Counted from the stretch's first letter, positions 53,233 to 63,154 are shown. The stretch: 64,000 nucleotides of DNA from DT-110 sp030148525 (GCA_965227445.1 OZ245751.1:186001-250000), one strand, 5' to 3'. The notes: generated from the letters alone by a model not told the origin. Made by a program: numbers and translations.

Positions 53233-53403
53233 ACCTCACAGTTTTGGTTTCGCACCTTGGAGCTACCAACTCCAAGCATGCGAAAAAACTATAGCCGTTT
53301 ACCCTATTAACGGGTTACCCCTGCTATTTAGTTTCGCAGGAATTCCCATTGGGTGTCTGTATTCTACCAAATCCCCCGATCGGGCGATAAGGACAGGGAA
53401 TAA

Positions 53404-54387
53404 TCAGGCCAGCGAGGAGAGGATGGAAGCCAATTCCTGCAGACCTTCGTCCACCGGCTGATGTCCCTTAATGGCATGTTCAAAAGGAGTCTTGGTTATC
53501 TTCCCATTAACAATGCCGATCATGTTATTCGTTTCTCCGGCCAGGAGACTTTTAACCGCCGCAACGCCCATCTGGCTGGCGCGTACCCGCTCCATACAGG
53601 TGGGCCGACCACCGCGTTGGATATGACCAAGGATGGTTACCTTAATTTCATAGCGTTCAAAACTTCGCTCCTTGACGGCCTCGGCAATGCGAAATGCTCC
53701 ACCAGCGTCATCTCCTTCGGCAACAACTACAATGCTGGACGTCTTTTTTTGTTGAAAACCCTTTTCCAGGGTTTCCACCAGGCTATCCAGGTTGGTCTTA
53801 CTCTCCGGGATGAGCACTGCTTCGGCGCCGGTGGCAATGCCGGACGTAAGCGCTATAAATCCGGCATCCCGACCCATAACTTCTACGAAAAAGAGGCGGT
53901 CGTGAGCATTGGCCGTGTCCTTGATCTTATCGATGGCATCCATAGCTGTATTAATGGCCGTGTCGTACCCGATGGTGTAGTCCGTTCCTACCAGATCGTT
54001 ATCAATGGTTCCCGGACAACCGATGATAGACAGGTCGGGGTATTCCTCCTGGAAAATACGAGCCCCGGTAAAAGTACCATCACCACCAATCGCCACGATG
54101 CCATCGATTCCGGCATCCTTGAGGTTCTGGTAGGCCTTGGCTCGTCCTTCGGGGGTGCGAAAATCAGCTGACCGGGCCGAACGCAGAATGGTACCACCCA
54201 AATGCAGGATATTGCTTACTGAGCGACTTTCCAGGGGCATGAAATCTGCTTCGATCATACCCTGGTAGCCCCGCATGATCCCTGTCACTTCCAGGCCGTG
54301 AAAGAGGGCAGTTCGGGTAGCCGCCCGGATGCAGGCGTTCATGCCGGGGGCATCGCCGCCGGAGGTAAATACACCAATTTTTTTCAT
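53404..54387 (-). CDS. pfkA: 6-phosphofructokinase
   Basis: A 327-residue glycolytic enzyme that phosphorylates fructose 6-phosphate with ATP. Conserved motifs: TSGGDAPGMNACIRA near the N-terminus, GGDGTFTGA, CPGTIDNDLVGTDYTIGYDTA with the catalytic aspartate, GRDAGFIAL, and GHIQRGGRPT. Length and motif order match bacterial PfkA subunits that act as tetramers. A single gene with a regulatory or structural gene of unknown role (54430-55173) upstream. Confidence 0.95.
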   Translation of the reverse strand: MKKIGVFTSGGDAPGMNACIRAATRTALFHGLEVTGIMRGYQGMIEADFMPLESRSVSNILHLGGTILRSARSADFRTPEGRAKAYQNLKDAGIDGIVAIGGDGTFTGARIFQEEYPDLSIIGCPGTIDNDLVGTDYTIGYDTAINTAMDAIDKIKDTANAHDRLFFVEVMGRDAGFIALTSGIATGAEAVLIPESKTNLDSLVETLEKGFQQKKTSSIVVVAEGDDAGGAFRIAEAVKERSFERYEIKVTILGHIQRGGRPTCMERVRASQMGVAAVKSLLAGETNNMIGIVNGKITKTPFEHAIKGHQPVDEGLQELASILSSLA

Positions 54388-54429
54388 AGGGTTAGCAGTG
54401 GTTTATGGTGTGAAGGCAAAAATGCCGGA

Positions 54430-55173
54430 TTATTGGTAGCGTCTTCGTACTAATTTGATGAAATTCTTGGCAATATCGACCCGGTCCTCGTGCGTCCATT
54501 GGTAGCGTTTGGCGAGGTCAATTAGAAACGACCGGGCACTGCTCATGGTACCAAAATCATTAAGGGTGCGCAGTGCGGTATTCAAGGACTCCATATCTCG
54601 CCCGAAGAGCTCATTCATGTATAACAGACGGTCATTGATCGACATGGCCCGGTTGAGGTCGTTCACCGGGCTTTCGCTGAGTTTTTCCGAAAGGTCAGAA
54701 GCCTGACGTACCTCAAAGAGTTGCTCCACGTTGATATCGGAGTCCGATTCACCGGAAGAGTTTGTGGTGGGTTGGGTTGGCTTAGTTATCGGCGGAGGCG
54801 TGGGGCGATCTTCCCGCGGTGGTGGCGTTGTTGGGCGATCCTCCTCTTGTTGCCGTACAGGTGGGTAGTCCGTTATCAGTCGTTTGCTGATATTTGGGCG
54901 GTCTGTATCTGGTTTGGGAACTGGTGCTTCCTTGCGCGGTGGTTCCTGCTCCCGTTCAGCCTTATCGTCGGAGAGTGTTCGTGACTCCGGTTTTTTTGCA
55001 GGGGCAAGGGGGCGGGCATGGTCCTCGTCGTAACTAAAAAGTCCGTGCAATTGATGCAGGTAATTCATCATCAGATCACGTTCGATCTTGGAGACGGAAC
55101 TACCCTCGTAATCAATGCTTTCAAACAGGGAGTTTATCTTTTTTAGTAGAATGCGGGCTTCTTTTAAATTCAT
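54430..55173 (-). CDS. Conserved protein with proline-rich linker
   Basis: A 247-residue protein with three parts: an N-terminal helical domain (NLKEARILLKKINSLFESIDYEG), a long proline/glutamate-rich spacer about residues 58-140 (TTPPPREDRPTPPPITK), and a C-terminal helical domain (INDRLLYMNELFGRDMESLNTALRTL ... IKLVRRRYQ). I do not recognise a family, but the clean start and convincing codon use show a real gene. It is upstream of pfkA on the same strand, 42 bases apart. Confidence 0.6.
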   Translation of the reverse strand: MNLKEARILLKKINSLFESIDYEGSSVSKIERDLMMNYLHQLHGLFSYDEDHARPLAPAKKPESRTLSDDKAEREQEPPRKEAPVPKPDTDRPNISKRLITDYPPVRQQEEDRPTTPPPREDRPTPPPITKPTQPTTNSSGESDSDINVEQLFEVRQASDLSEKLSESPVNDLNRAMSINDRLLYMNELFGRDMESLNTALRTLNDFGTMSSARSFLIDLAKRYQWTHEDRVDIAKNFIKLVRRRYQ

Positions 55174-55411
55174 AATAGTAGCACTGTGCTTGTCAGGTAA
55201 TGAGATTTGGTCCTTCGCAGCTTTGGCAGACTCGACCCTTTCGAGTACTTTTAATCACTCGGAAAGCACTTTATCGGGTCAATCCAACCGGCAACGGAAA
55301 ATAGGGCAGATTTTGCAAGTTCCCAATCGGTTCTGCGACTAATTCCCGGTCCTGTATGAAAAAGGACCTGGCTTGCAGTTGACGGACCTCAAAATACGAA
55401 AATGGCCAGGC

Positions 55412-56101
55412 ATGTTTTTGGAACCTCACTTTAAAGGACAACGAAGCGGGTGGATCGAGGTGGTCTGCGGATCTATGTTTTCGGGTAAAACCGAAGAATT
55501 GATCCGTCGACTTAAACGAGCTCGTTTTGCGAATCAACGGATTGAAATATTCAAACCCTCGGTCGACCGGCGTTACGACGACCAAAAAGTAGTTTCCCAC
55601 GATGAGAACGAGATCCTGTCTATTCCGATTGCACACTCCTCGCGTTTACTGCACGTTACAGAAGGAGTCAATGTGGTGGGTGTTGATGAAGCTCAGTTTT
55701 TCGACCGGGAATTGCCCGAGCATTGTCAGAGCCTTGCACTGCGCGGTATCCGGGTGATTGTAGCCGGCCTGGATATGGATTTTCGGGGGAAGCCTTTCGG
55801 CCCCATGCCCGATCTTTTGGCCGTAGCCGAATACATCACCAAAGTGCACGCCATATGCCCCCATTGCGGGAACCTGGCCACCCACTCGTATCGCATGGGG
55901 AACCAGTCGGATACGGTGGTCCTGGGGGAAAAAGACCTCTATGAACCGAGATGCCGAACGTGTTATCATATGGGGAACATCCTGGACCTGAAGCGCCCCG
56001 TCTCCGATCCGGAAAGAACGCCGGCTAAAGATCAGCCCAGCCTCGATTTTGATAAGGAGTTACCGGGTGAAACATCCTCCGGGGAGGCCCGCCCTACCTG
56101 A
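55412..56101 (+). CDS. tdk: Thymidine kinase (type II, zinc-binding)
   Basis: A 229-residue enzyme that phosphorylates thymidine in the salvage pathway. Walker A GSMFSGKTEELIRR, the DEAQFF Walker B/lid motif (VVGVDEAQFFDRELPEHC), and C-terminal zinc ligands CPHC ... CRTCY match the TK2-like cytosolic family. I start at ATG 55412 (MFLEPHFKGQ); an upstream TTG gives a frame with no homology. The C-terminal ~40 residues (VSDPERTPAKDQPSLDF) are an acidic tail beyond the core. Confidence 0.93.
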   Translation: MFLEPHFKGQRSGWIEVVCGSMFSGKTEELIRRLKRARFANQRIEIFKPSVDRRYDDQKVVSHDENEILSIPIAHSSRLLHVTEGVNVVGVDEAQFFDRELPEHCQSLALRGIRVIVAGLDMDFRGKPFGPMPDLLAVAEYITKVHAICPHCGNLATHSYRMGNQSDTVVLGEKDLYEPRCRTCYHMGNILDLKRPVSDPERTPAKDQPSLDFDKELPGETSSGEARPT

Positions 56102-56151
56102 GAATCAGTAAACATAGGCTATACTTTTACCTCATATCAAAGAGGTAGCCT

Positions 56152-56289
56152 ATGAAAGAATTCCTGAAAAAATTCTCACCAACTATTCAATTACTATTCG
56201 GATGTTCGGCCGTTTTTCCGGGTATGCTCATCCTGACTCAGATTGTATTGGCCATCGAACAGAATGGGGGTGATTCACAAACCAGTTGA
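56152..56289 (+). CDS. Small predicted membrane protein (45 residues)
   Basis: A short frame starting ATG 56152 after AGAGG at a good distance. It encodes MKEFLKKFSPTIQLLFGCSA followed by a helix PGMLILTQIVLAIEQ and ends QTS. One membrane helix with a basic N-terminus is plausible. No relative is known to me, so this is only a candidate gene in the tdk-purH gap. Confidence 0.4.
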   Translation: MKEFLKKFSPTIQLLFGCSAVFPGMLILTQIVLAIEQNGGDSQTS

Positions 56290-56410
56290 TTGGATTATAT
56301 AGCCTGAGCTAGTGGTCTCGTCCGGTTGGTAATGGGGAGCCTTCCGGTTATCTGGTCTGGATGAGGTACATTTGGAGATAGATAGTGCCTATTTTCCGCT
56401 TGATAATCCC

Positions 56411-56418
56411 TACCTTTG
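56411..56418 (+). promoter_or_regulatory. Candidate -7 element for purH
   Basis: TACCTTTG 38 bases before the purH start matches TAnnTTTG. No convincing -33 match at the normal distance. Confidence 0.4.
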
Positions 56419-56455
56419 CACTTCTTTTTCCATTAATCCATAATCATTTCCACGT

Positions 56456-57982
56456 ATGGATGCCAAACCTATACGCTCCGCATTAATTTCGGTATTCCAC
56501 AAAGAAGGCCTGGACCCCATCGTTCGGGAGTTACACAAACAGGGTGTGACCATTTATTCAACGGGTGGTACGCAGTCTTTTATTGAAGGCCTCGAGATAC
56601 CGGTCGAAGCGGTGGAAGGCCTTACGAGCTACCCGTCGATCCTGGATGGTCGGGTGAAGACGCTTCACCCTAAGGTGTTCGGAGGTATTCTGGCACGGCG
56701 GGAAGAAGGCCACCTCAACCAGCTCAAGCAATACGAGATTCCCGAAATAGATTTGGTAATCGTCGATCTGTACCCCTTCGAGGAAACAGTGGCCTCCACC
56801 AATGATGAGGCAGCTATTATTGAGAAAATTGATATCGGGGGGATTTCCCTGATTCGGGCTGCCGCCAAAAATTTCCGGGATGTGGCTATTGTGCCTTCCC
56901 GTTCGGATTATGGATTCATTCTCGATCTGCTGCAAACCAAAGGTGGTAAGACCGACCTGGCCGACCGCCAGGAATTAGCCCGTCGTGCTTTCAGCGTTTC
57001 CGCTCATTACGATACGGCAATTTACACCTATTTCAACCGGGAAACGCAAGCGCCCGGATTTCACCGTAGTGTACAACCCACCCAGGCACTCCGTTACGGT
57101 GAAAACCCGCACCAGCAGGGGTTCTTCCACGGCCCGCTGGACGAAATGTTTGAAACCCTGGGCGGGAAAGCACTGTCCTTTAACAACCTGGTCGACGTAG
57201 ATGCGGCCGTACAACTCATGGCCGAGTTTCGGGAGGCAGCTCCGACCTTTGCCATCCTGAAGCATACCAATTCCTGTGGGATTGCCACTCGTTCTTCCCT
57301 CCCGGAAGCCTGGGAAGCGGCCCTCGCTGCCGACAATGTCTCCGCTTTCGGGGGCATATTGATGGCCAATACTACCGTTGATGTACAAACGGCCGAAGAA
57401 ATTGATAAGATTTTCTACGAAGTATTAATCGCTCCCGATTTTGCACCAGATGCGCTGGAGTTACTTCGCAAAAAGAGAAAACGCATTCTGTTGCGTATTC
57501 GCGACTACATATTGCCGCAACGGGCTTTCAAAAGCTTGTTGAACGGTGTTATTGAGCAGGATGCGGATCGGGCCATCGAAGTGAAAAGTGATCTGAAGAC
57601 GGTCACCAAAAAAGAACCAACTTCCGCGGAGGTGGACGATCTGTTGTTTGCCAATAAGGTGGCAAAACATTTGAAGTCAAATACCATCGTTCTGGCCCGT
57701 GGCCAACAGTTGCTTGGCATGGGGTGTGGTCAAACCTCGCGGGTAGATGCCCTGAAACAGGCAGTTGATAAAGCTCGTCGCTTTGGGTTTGACCTTGAAG
57801 GAGCGGTAATGGCCTCCGATGCTTTTTTCCCGTTTCCGGATTGCGTCGAAATAGCTGATCAGGCGGGGATCAAAGCCGTCATTCAGCCCGGAGGGTCCAT
57901 TCGGGATCAGGATAGTATCGACTACTGTGATGCCAATGGTATGGCGATGGTTACGACTGGTGTACGTCACTTCAAGCACTAG
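56456..57982 (+). CDS. purH: Bifunctional AICAR transformylase / IMP cyclohydrolase
   Basis: A 508-residue enzyme for the last two steps of purine synthesis. The N-terminal cyclohydrolase (MGS-like) domain has STGGTQSFIEGLEIPVEAV and GRVKTLHPKVFGGILARR. The C-terminal transformylase domain has LRYGENPHQQGFF, FAILKHTNSCGIA (catalytic lysine/histidine), GFGAFGGIL-type stretch NVSAFGGILMAN and the final DAFFPFPDCVEIADQAGI, PGGSIRDQDSI. Length and motif order are normal. Monocistronic: a hairpin lies immediately after its stop and coaX follows. Confidence 0.96.
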   Translation: MDAKPIRSALISVFHKEGLDPIVRELHKQGVTIYSTGGTQSFIEGLEIPVEAVEGLTSYPSILDGRVKTLHPKVFGGILARREEGHLNQLKQYEIPEIDLVIVDLYPFEETVASTNDEAAIIEKIDIGGISLIRAAAKNFRDVAIVPSRSDYGFILDLLQTKGGKTDLADRQELARRAFSVSAHYDTAIYTYFNRETQAPGFHRSVQPTQALRYGENPHQQGFFHGPLDEMFETLGGKALSFNNLVDVDAAVQLMAEFREAAPTFAILKHTNSCGIATRSSLPEAWEAALAADNVSAFGGILMANTTVDVQTAEEIDKIFYEVLIAPDFAPDALELLRKKRKRILLRIRDYILPQRAFKSLLNGVIEQDADRAIEVKSDLKTVTKKEPTSAEVDDLLFANKVAKHLKSNTIVLARGQQLLGMGCGQTSRVDALKQAVDKARRFGFDLEGAVMASDAFFPFPDCVEIADQAGIKAVIQPGGSIRDQDSIDYCDANGMAMVTTGVRHFKH

Positions 57983-58000
57983 TGGTTTTAACAAAACCAC
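57982..58000 (+). terminator. Hairpin after purH, weak terminator candidate
   Basis: GTGGTTTT (57982-57989) pairs with AAAACCAC (57993-58000) right at the purH stop; only a weak AT-rich tail follows, so termination is uncertain. Confidence 0.4.
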
Positions 58001-58077
58001 AGTAAAACTTTCACGCCTCCTTAAGTACCGAACCGACAAATCGGTCGTCTTAAGAAGGCAAGAATGCCCGAGACGAA

Positions 58078-58821
58078 ATGGGTTCACTAACCATTGATAT
58101 CGGTAATACCCGCACCAAAATCGGATTCTTCAAAGGAGAGGAGCTGGTTGCGGTAGATTATTTTAATCAGGCAGACACGGAAAGTTTGCTGGGTTGGGCA
58201 ACCAACCATCCTGCGGAAAATATCATCTTATCAAGCGTAGGTGATTTTTCCAGCTACCAAAACATGGTGCGTATCCTTCGGGAACGCTACGGTCGTGTCC
58301 TGGAATTGGATGCAACAATTCCGTTACCTGTCGTAAATGGGTATGAAACACCAGAAACACTGGGAAAGGACCGTTTGGCCGCTGTTGTTGGTGCCACGGT
58401 GTTTTTCCCGGAACAACCGTGTTTGGTTATCGACGCCGGAACGTGTATCACCATTGATGTGATTGACGCGATGGGTCGGTACCGGGGAGGTAATATTTCT
58501 CCCGGACTGCAGATGCGGTTGCGGGCCATGCATGAATACACGGCTCGCTTACCGCATCCCGATATGGAATGGCCTTCCGACTGGATAGGTCGCACCACGA
58601 AGACGGCGCTGCAAAATGGTGCTCTGCAAGGAGCTTTGCTTGAATTGACAGGGTACGAACGACTTAGCCGCGACGAATTCGGAGATATTAACGTATTGTT
58701 AACGGGGGGCGACAGCCATATTTTGGCAAAAAAATGGAAAAGCCAGATATTTGTGAATCAAAATTTAGTTCTGCACGGGCTAAATAAAATACTGACTTAT
58801 AATGTGGAGCGATCGGAGTAG
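58078..58821 (+). CDS. coaX: Type III pantothenate kinase
   Basis: A 247-residue enzyme catalysing the first step of coenzyme A synthesis. Motifs: N-terminal LTIDIGNTRTKIGFF (phosphate 1), GKDRLAAVVGA, LVIDAGTCITIDVID (phosphate 2) and GNISPGLQMRLRAMHEYTARLP. Type III enzymes need a monovalent cation and are not inhibited by CoA. Its stop overlaps the next gene's start by 20 bases, so the two are co-translated. Confidence 0.93.
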   Translation: MGSLTIDIGNTRTKIGFFKGEELVAVDYFNQADTESLLGWATNHPAENIILSSVGDFSSYQNMVRILRERYGRVLELDATIPLPVVNGYETPETLGKDRLAAVVGATVFFPEQPCLVIDAGTCITIDVIDAMGRYRGGNISPGLQMRLRAMHEYTARLPHPDMEWPSDWIGRTTKTALQNGALQGALLELTGYERLSRDEFGDINVLLTGGDSHILAKKWKSQIFVNQNLVLHGLNKILTYNVERSE

Positions 58822-60169
58822 ATTAGTTGTGTTGACCTTACTCTTGCTGGCAGCTGCCGGTGAGATGGCTGCACAGAATAGAAATATCCTACCCAAGCGG
58901 AATTCACCCTATTCGCGTTTTGGGTTGGGTGACCCGGTGCAGCAAGTGTATGCCGCTCAGGCAGGTATGGCAGGTTTAGGAGCTACGTATTTCAACCACT
59001 CCCGGACTAACCTCACCAACCCGGCTTCTCTCGGGTGGATGCGGTTCACTGCCTTTGAGGTAGGGCTCAACGCCCGCTATTCGAGCCTGACCGACGGTGA
59101 CCAAACGGAAGGTCTCTGGAGTGGGAATCTCAAGAACCTCACTCTGGCTTTTCCAATTAAAAATTCGATCAACCAGGTTGTCGATCGTCGGCGGGATCGC
59201 TTTAACTGGGGTATGGCTTTCGCACTGCAGCCTTATACCGAAGTGGGATATAATCTCGAATTGGCTACCGAACTGCGCGAGGGCGATAGCCAGGAAGCAC
59301 AACGGTATGTCAACTCTTTGAAGGGGGCCGGAGGAACCTATAAACTAATGTTTGCCAACGGCTTTCGCTACGATAATTTAGCCGTTGGTTTCGAGTTGGG
59401 GTACCTCTTTGGTACCATCACCAATAGTCGGCGGGTTGAACTTGATAGCTTTAATACAACACTGAGTTACGCCACCGAATTTTTGGATGAAACGTCCGTT
59501 CGCGGCTGGACATGGTCGCTGGGAGCTCAGTATCGATTGCCACTTGAACGGGACCAAAGGACTGAAGAGGTTACAAAAAGTCTTACTTTTGGTGCATACG
59601 GTAACTCGGCGACCTCATTTGACACGAAGACTGATCAATTTTATTCGCGCGATAACTTAGGCTTAACGACCATTTCCGATACACTTCTGTTTAGTGAAGA
59701 CAACCCTAACACCGGACAATTACCTAGCCGACTGGGGATTGGGGTGATGTATCAGGAATTGAACCGCTTAAAACTCGGTGTTGATGCTTCCTTTACAAAT
59801 TGGAGCAGCTTTGAGTTTGGTGCGAATCCGGCAGATTTTGAAAATGCCTATCGCCTGGCAGTAGGTGGGGAGTTCATTCCGGAATTCAGCTCCTATAACA
59901 ACTATTTGGCAACCGTTCGGTATCGGTTAGGGTTGTTTTACGGCACGGATCCCCGGACGGTTAATGGCCAGCAGCTGACCGAGTACGGCCTGACGTTTGG
60001 TATGGGATTACCCCTGGTCAGACCTCGCCAGCAGACATCTTATATTGATCTTGCTTTTGAGGTAGGTCAATTTGGTTTAAGTGAAGCAATTCGTGAAACA
60101 TACTTGCAAATGACAGTGGGTTTTACACTCAATGATAACACTTGGTTTTTCAAACGCAAATTCAACTAA
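58802..60169 (+). CDS. FadL/OmpP1-like outer membrane protein
   Basis: A 455-residue exported protein. The first 24 residues (MWSDRSRLVVLTLLLLAAAGEMAAQ) form a signal peptide. The mature part begins NSPYSRFGLGDPVQQVYAAQAGMAGLGATY, typical of FadL/OmpP1-like barrels, and continues with paired amphipathic strands to an aromatic C-terminus (WFFKRKFN). Likely a hydrophobic-compound channel or an outer-membrane protein of unknown cargo. The start overlaps coaX by 20 bases, suggesting operon expression; genes encoding similar proteins often follow coaX in Bacteroidota. Confidence 0.75.
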   Translation: MWSDRSRLVVLTLLLLAAAGEMAAQNRNILPKRNSPYSRFGLGDPVQQVYAAQAGMAGLGATYFNHSRTNLTNPASLGWMRFTAFEVGLNARYSSLTDGDQTEGLWSGNLKNLTLAFPIKNSINQVVDRRRDRFNWGMAFALQPYTEVGYNLELATELREGDSQEAQRYVNSLKGAGGTYKLMFANGFRYDNLAVGFELGYLFGTITNSRRVELDSFNTTLSYATEFLDETSVRGWTWSLGAQYRLPLERDQRTEEVTKSLTFGAYGNSATSFDTKTDQFYSRDNLGLTTISDTLLFSEDNPNTGQLPSRLGIGVMYQELNRLKLGVDASFTNWSSFEFGANPADFENAYRLAVGGEFIPEFSSYNNYLATVRYRLGLFYGTDPRTVNGQQLTEYGLTFGMGLPLVRPRQQTSYIDLAFEVGQFGLSEAIRETYLQMTVGFTLNDNTWFFKRKFN

Positions 60170-60171
60170 CT

Positions 60172-61578
60172 ATGAAGGTACTACGCAACCTGATCTTGAT
60201 GGCGGCCGCATTCGTCATGATGGTCTCATCGGCCAATGCGCAGTGTGAAAGCTGGGAAGGGAAAGACTTTCAGCCAAAAGCTATGGAGGCCCACGTACTC
60301 TACCGGGGTATTGTTAAGGGTCGAACGGCAGCTGACCTTGCCAAGATCGACGATCAAAATTTCAATTTGGCATACAATAACTGGGAAAAAGCATTCGACA
60401 TGGCCCCGATGGCCGATGGCAAGCGCTCCTACCACTATTCTGATGGGGTAGAACTGCTAAAGGCTAAAGCGATGCGCACGGATGATGCTGCCAAGAAAAA
60501 AGAACTGGAACAACGCGTAGTAGACGTGTATGACCAATATGCCGAATGCTTCCCCGACAAAAAGCCCATCGTGCTTGGACGCAAGGCTTATGATATGTTC
60601 TACCTCTCTAATTATGGCTACCGCAATGAAACCTTCGATGCATATAAGGCCGCATTGATGGAGGGTGGTTTGGATGTGGAGTATATTATCCTGGATCCAC
60701 TTGGCCAGTTGGTGAAATACCTCTTCGAAAACGATAAGATCGGTCAGGAGGATGCTCGCGAGGTGCTGTTAAAAGCAATGGAACTGGCTGACCACAATAT
60801 CGCCAATAATGATACTTATGGTCAGTACTACGAGTCTGGTAAAGCCATTATGGAGAACCACATCAAGCCCGTAGAACTGGATATTTTTGATTGTGCTTAT
60901 TTCAAAGATAAGCTGTTGCCGGAGTACCGCGCTAACCCCGATAGCCTGGATGTTTTGCGACGCGTTTACAACCAACTGGTGAACCAGGGGTGTGATCCCG
61001 AAGATCCGGACCTGGCTAATGTGAAAGCTGACTACGAAGCACTGGCTTCCGAGATCAATGCTCAGCGCGAAGCCGACTTCCTGGCAAATAACCCCGGAGT
61101 TGCTGCTCGTCGTCTGTACGACGAAGGTGATTTTGAAGGAGCTATCGCCAAATACGAGGAAGCTATCGAAAAGGAAACGGATGATGCGAAAAAAGCGGAG
61201 TACTACTTCGGTATTGCTTCTATCCAGTTCCGTAAAATGGATCAGTACAGTTCTGCACGCAGCAATGCTCGTAAAGCTGCTGATTTGAAAGATGACTGGG
61301 GCCGGCCCTATATGCTGATCGGCGATATGTACGCCTCTACCAGCTCGAGCTGTGGTAACGACGGGTACTCACGTGGCCTGGCTGTATTGGCCGCCATCGA
61401 TAAATATGCCTATGCCCGCAGTATTGATGAGGAGGTAGCCGCTGAGGCCAGCGAAAAAATCGGCCTCTACAACGGTTCGATCCCAACCAAAGAAGACGTG
61501 TTTATGCGCGGTAAGCAAGGTGCTACGGAGCGCGTCGGATGCTGGATCGGTGAAACCGTTAAGGTTCGGTATCAATAA
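60172..61578 (+). CDS. Secreted TPR-type protein, paralogue 1
   Basis: A 468-residue exported protein from ATG 60172 (MKVLRNLILMAAAFVMMVSS; the 10 upstream codons overlap the previous gene's frame). The signal peptide is followed by a mature part of helical TPR-like repeats (FEGAIAKYEEAIEKETDDAKKAEYYFGIA) and a conserved C-terminal cysteine pair (SSSCGNDGYSRG ... VGCWIGET). The next gene encodes a paralogue with the same ends, so they are a tandem duplication. Function unknown; surface or periplasmic scaffolding is plausible. Confidence 0.75.
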   Translation: MKVLRNLILMAAAFVMMVSSANAQCESWEGKDFQPKAMEAHVLYRGIVKGRTAADLAKIDDQNFNLAYNNWEKAFDMAPMADGKRSYHYSDGVELLKAKAMRTDDAAKKKELEQRVVDVYDQYAECFPDKKPIVLGRKAYDMFYLSNYGYRNETFDAYKAALMEGGLDVEYIILDPLGQLVKYLFENDKIGQEDAREVLLKAMELADHNIANNDTYGQYYESGKAIMENHIKPVELDIFDCAYFKDKLLPEYRANPDSLDVLRRVYNQLVNQGCDPEDPDLANVKADYEALASEINAQREADFLANNPGVAARRLYDEGDFEGAIAKYEEAIEKETDDAKKAEYYFGIASIQFRKMDQYSSARSNARKAADLKDDWGRPYMLIGDMYASTSSSCGNDGYSRGLAVLAAIDKYAYARSIDEEVAAEASEKIGLYNGSIPTKEDVFMRGKQGATERVGCWIGETVKVRYQ

Positions 61579-61620
61579 TCAGGTATTAATCCAGACTATT
61601 TTGTCTGTTTGATTACCCGA

Positions 61621-61664
61621 AAAGAGCTTACCACCCGCCAGGGAATGGTAAGCTCTTTTTTATT
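61621..61664 (+). terminator. Intrinsic terminator between the TPR paralogues
   Basis: Stem AAAGAGCTTACCA (61621-61633) / TGGTAAGCTCTTT (61646-61658), 13 bp, followed by a T-run (TTTTATTTTT). It separates transcription of the two paralogues. Confidence 0.8.
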
Positions 61665-61689
61665 TTTAGGCCAACAAATTCACAAGACT

Positions 61690-63126
61690 ATGAAGATGCC
61701 CGTGTATTTCCTGCTCATAGGGATGTGTTTCGGCTTTCTGGCCTGCACACCCAAGACAGGACAAGAAATTTCGGAAACCACTACGCCCCAACCTACCAAT
61801 GAACCTGAAGCCCCCCCTGCTGAAGCAGGCCCTTGTGCCACTTTTGATGACGTGCCCAATAAGCAGCAGGTCATGAGAGACTACGTTTTGTACCGTGATT
61901 TCCTGAAAGCGGAAGACTGGGACGGTGCCTATGTACTGTGGAAAAAGGTTTTGGCAACAGCGCCGGCCGCCGATGGGAAACGCAATACAGTACTCACCGA
62001 TGGTATCCGCTTTTACGAGCACTTTATGGCTCAGGAAGATACCGAAGCAGGCAAACAGGTGTACGTCGATAGTATTTTCGCCCTGTACGACAAACTCGAT
62101 CAGTGTTATCCCGAAGGAGGGTACATTCCGGCCCGGAAAGCATTTGATCTGTACTACGAATATCCGGACCGCGCTTCCAAAGAGGAAATATACAACCTGT
62201 TTAAAGAGGCTTTCGATAAGGGAGGGGATGAGGTCCCTGACTTCGCCCTGAACCCCTTCTCCGCCCTTTTGGTCGATATGTTCCGGGAGGACAAGATCAG
62301 CGTAGAGGAAGCTCAGGAATATCAGCAGAAAATCCGCGATGTACTTGCTGCGGGACTGAATGACTGTGAAGGCAGCGAATGTGACCGCTGGGAGACAATT
62401 GCACAATACGCACCTAACCGCCTGGAGTACTTCGAGACAGTTAAGGGTTTTTACGGTTGTGATTATTATGCCGATAAATACTACCCGGAGTTTGAAGACA
62501 ATCCCGAAGACTGCGACGTGATCCGCACCGTTTTCTCCCGCCTTCGCTGGGGTGGATGTTCCGATGATGATCCCCGCTTTCAGGAATTGTTAAACGCCGC
62601 CAATACGAATTGTCGCTCCACCGAGAAAGGTACCATCGGCCTGGCGTACGAATGCCTGCGCAATGCCGATTACGACTGCGCTGTAGAGAAATTCCAGCAG
62701 GCTATCTCCGAAACCGACGATCCGGAGCGGAAAGGAGAGTTCCTCCTGCTGATTGCCAAAATATACAACGCACACCTCAAAGACTTTACCAAAGCACGAG
62801 ACTACGCTTTACAGGCCGCCGAAGTACGACCTGATTGGGGCGAACCCTACATTCTTATTGGCCGCCTCTACGCATCTAGTGGTCCACTCTGTGGTCCCGG
62901 ACGAGGCTGGGATAGCCAGGTCGTGGTTTGGCCGGCTATTGATATGTGGCAACGCGCTAAAAACATTGACCCCAGTGTAGCTTCGGAAGCCAATGAATGG
63001 ATACGTCAGTACGCACAGTATATGCCGAACAAAGAAGATGTGTTTATTCGCAATTTGAAAGTCGGAGACTCTTTTTACGTAGGATGCTGGATTCAGCGAT
63101 CTACACGCATTCGCACTGCGGATTGA
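61690..63126 (+). CDS. Secreted TPR-type lipoprotein, paralogue 2
   Basis: A 478-residue paralogue of the previous gene with the same TPR repeats and C-terminal cysteine motif. Its start differs: ATG 61690 gives a lipoprotein signal with lipobox GFLAC (MKMPVYFLLIGMCFGFLAC), so this copy is lipid-anchored while the first is simply exported. The 27 codons further upstream run through the terminator and are noncoding. A proline/glutamate-rich segment (TPQPTNEPEAPPAEAG) follows the lipid cysteine. Confidence 0.75.
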   Translation: MKMPVYFLLIGMCFGFLACTPKTGQEISETTTPQPTNEPEAPPAEAGPCATFDDVPNKQQVMRDYVLYRDFLKAEDWDGAYVLWKKVLATAPAADGKRNTVLTDGIRFYEHFMAQEDTEAGKQVYVDSIFALYDKLDQCYPEGGYIPARKAFDLYYEYPDRASKEEIYNLFKEAFDKGGDEVPDFALNPFSALLVDMFREDKISVEEAQEYQQKIRDVLAAGLNDCEGSECDRWETIAQYAPNRLEYFETVKGFYGCDYYADKYYPEFEDNPEDCDVIRTVFSRLRWGGCSDDDPRFQELLNAANTNCRSTEKGTIGLAYECLRNADYDCAVEKFQQAISETDDPERKGEFLLLIAKIYNAHLKDFTKARDYALQAAEVRPDWGEPYILIGRLYASSGPLCGPGRGWDSQVVVWPAIDMWQRAKNIDPSVASEANEWIRQYAQYMPNKEDVFIRNLKVGDSFYVGCWIQRSTRIRTAD

Positions 63127-63154
63127 TCCATTGCTTTTCCGGAAAAAATCTAAG

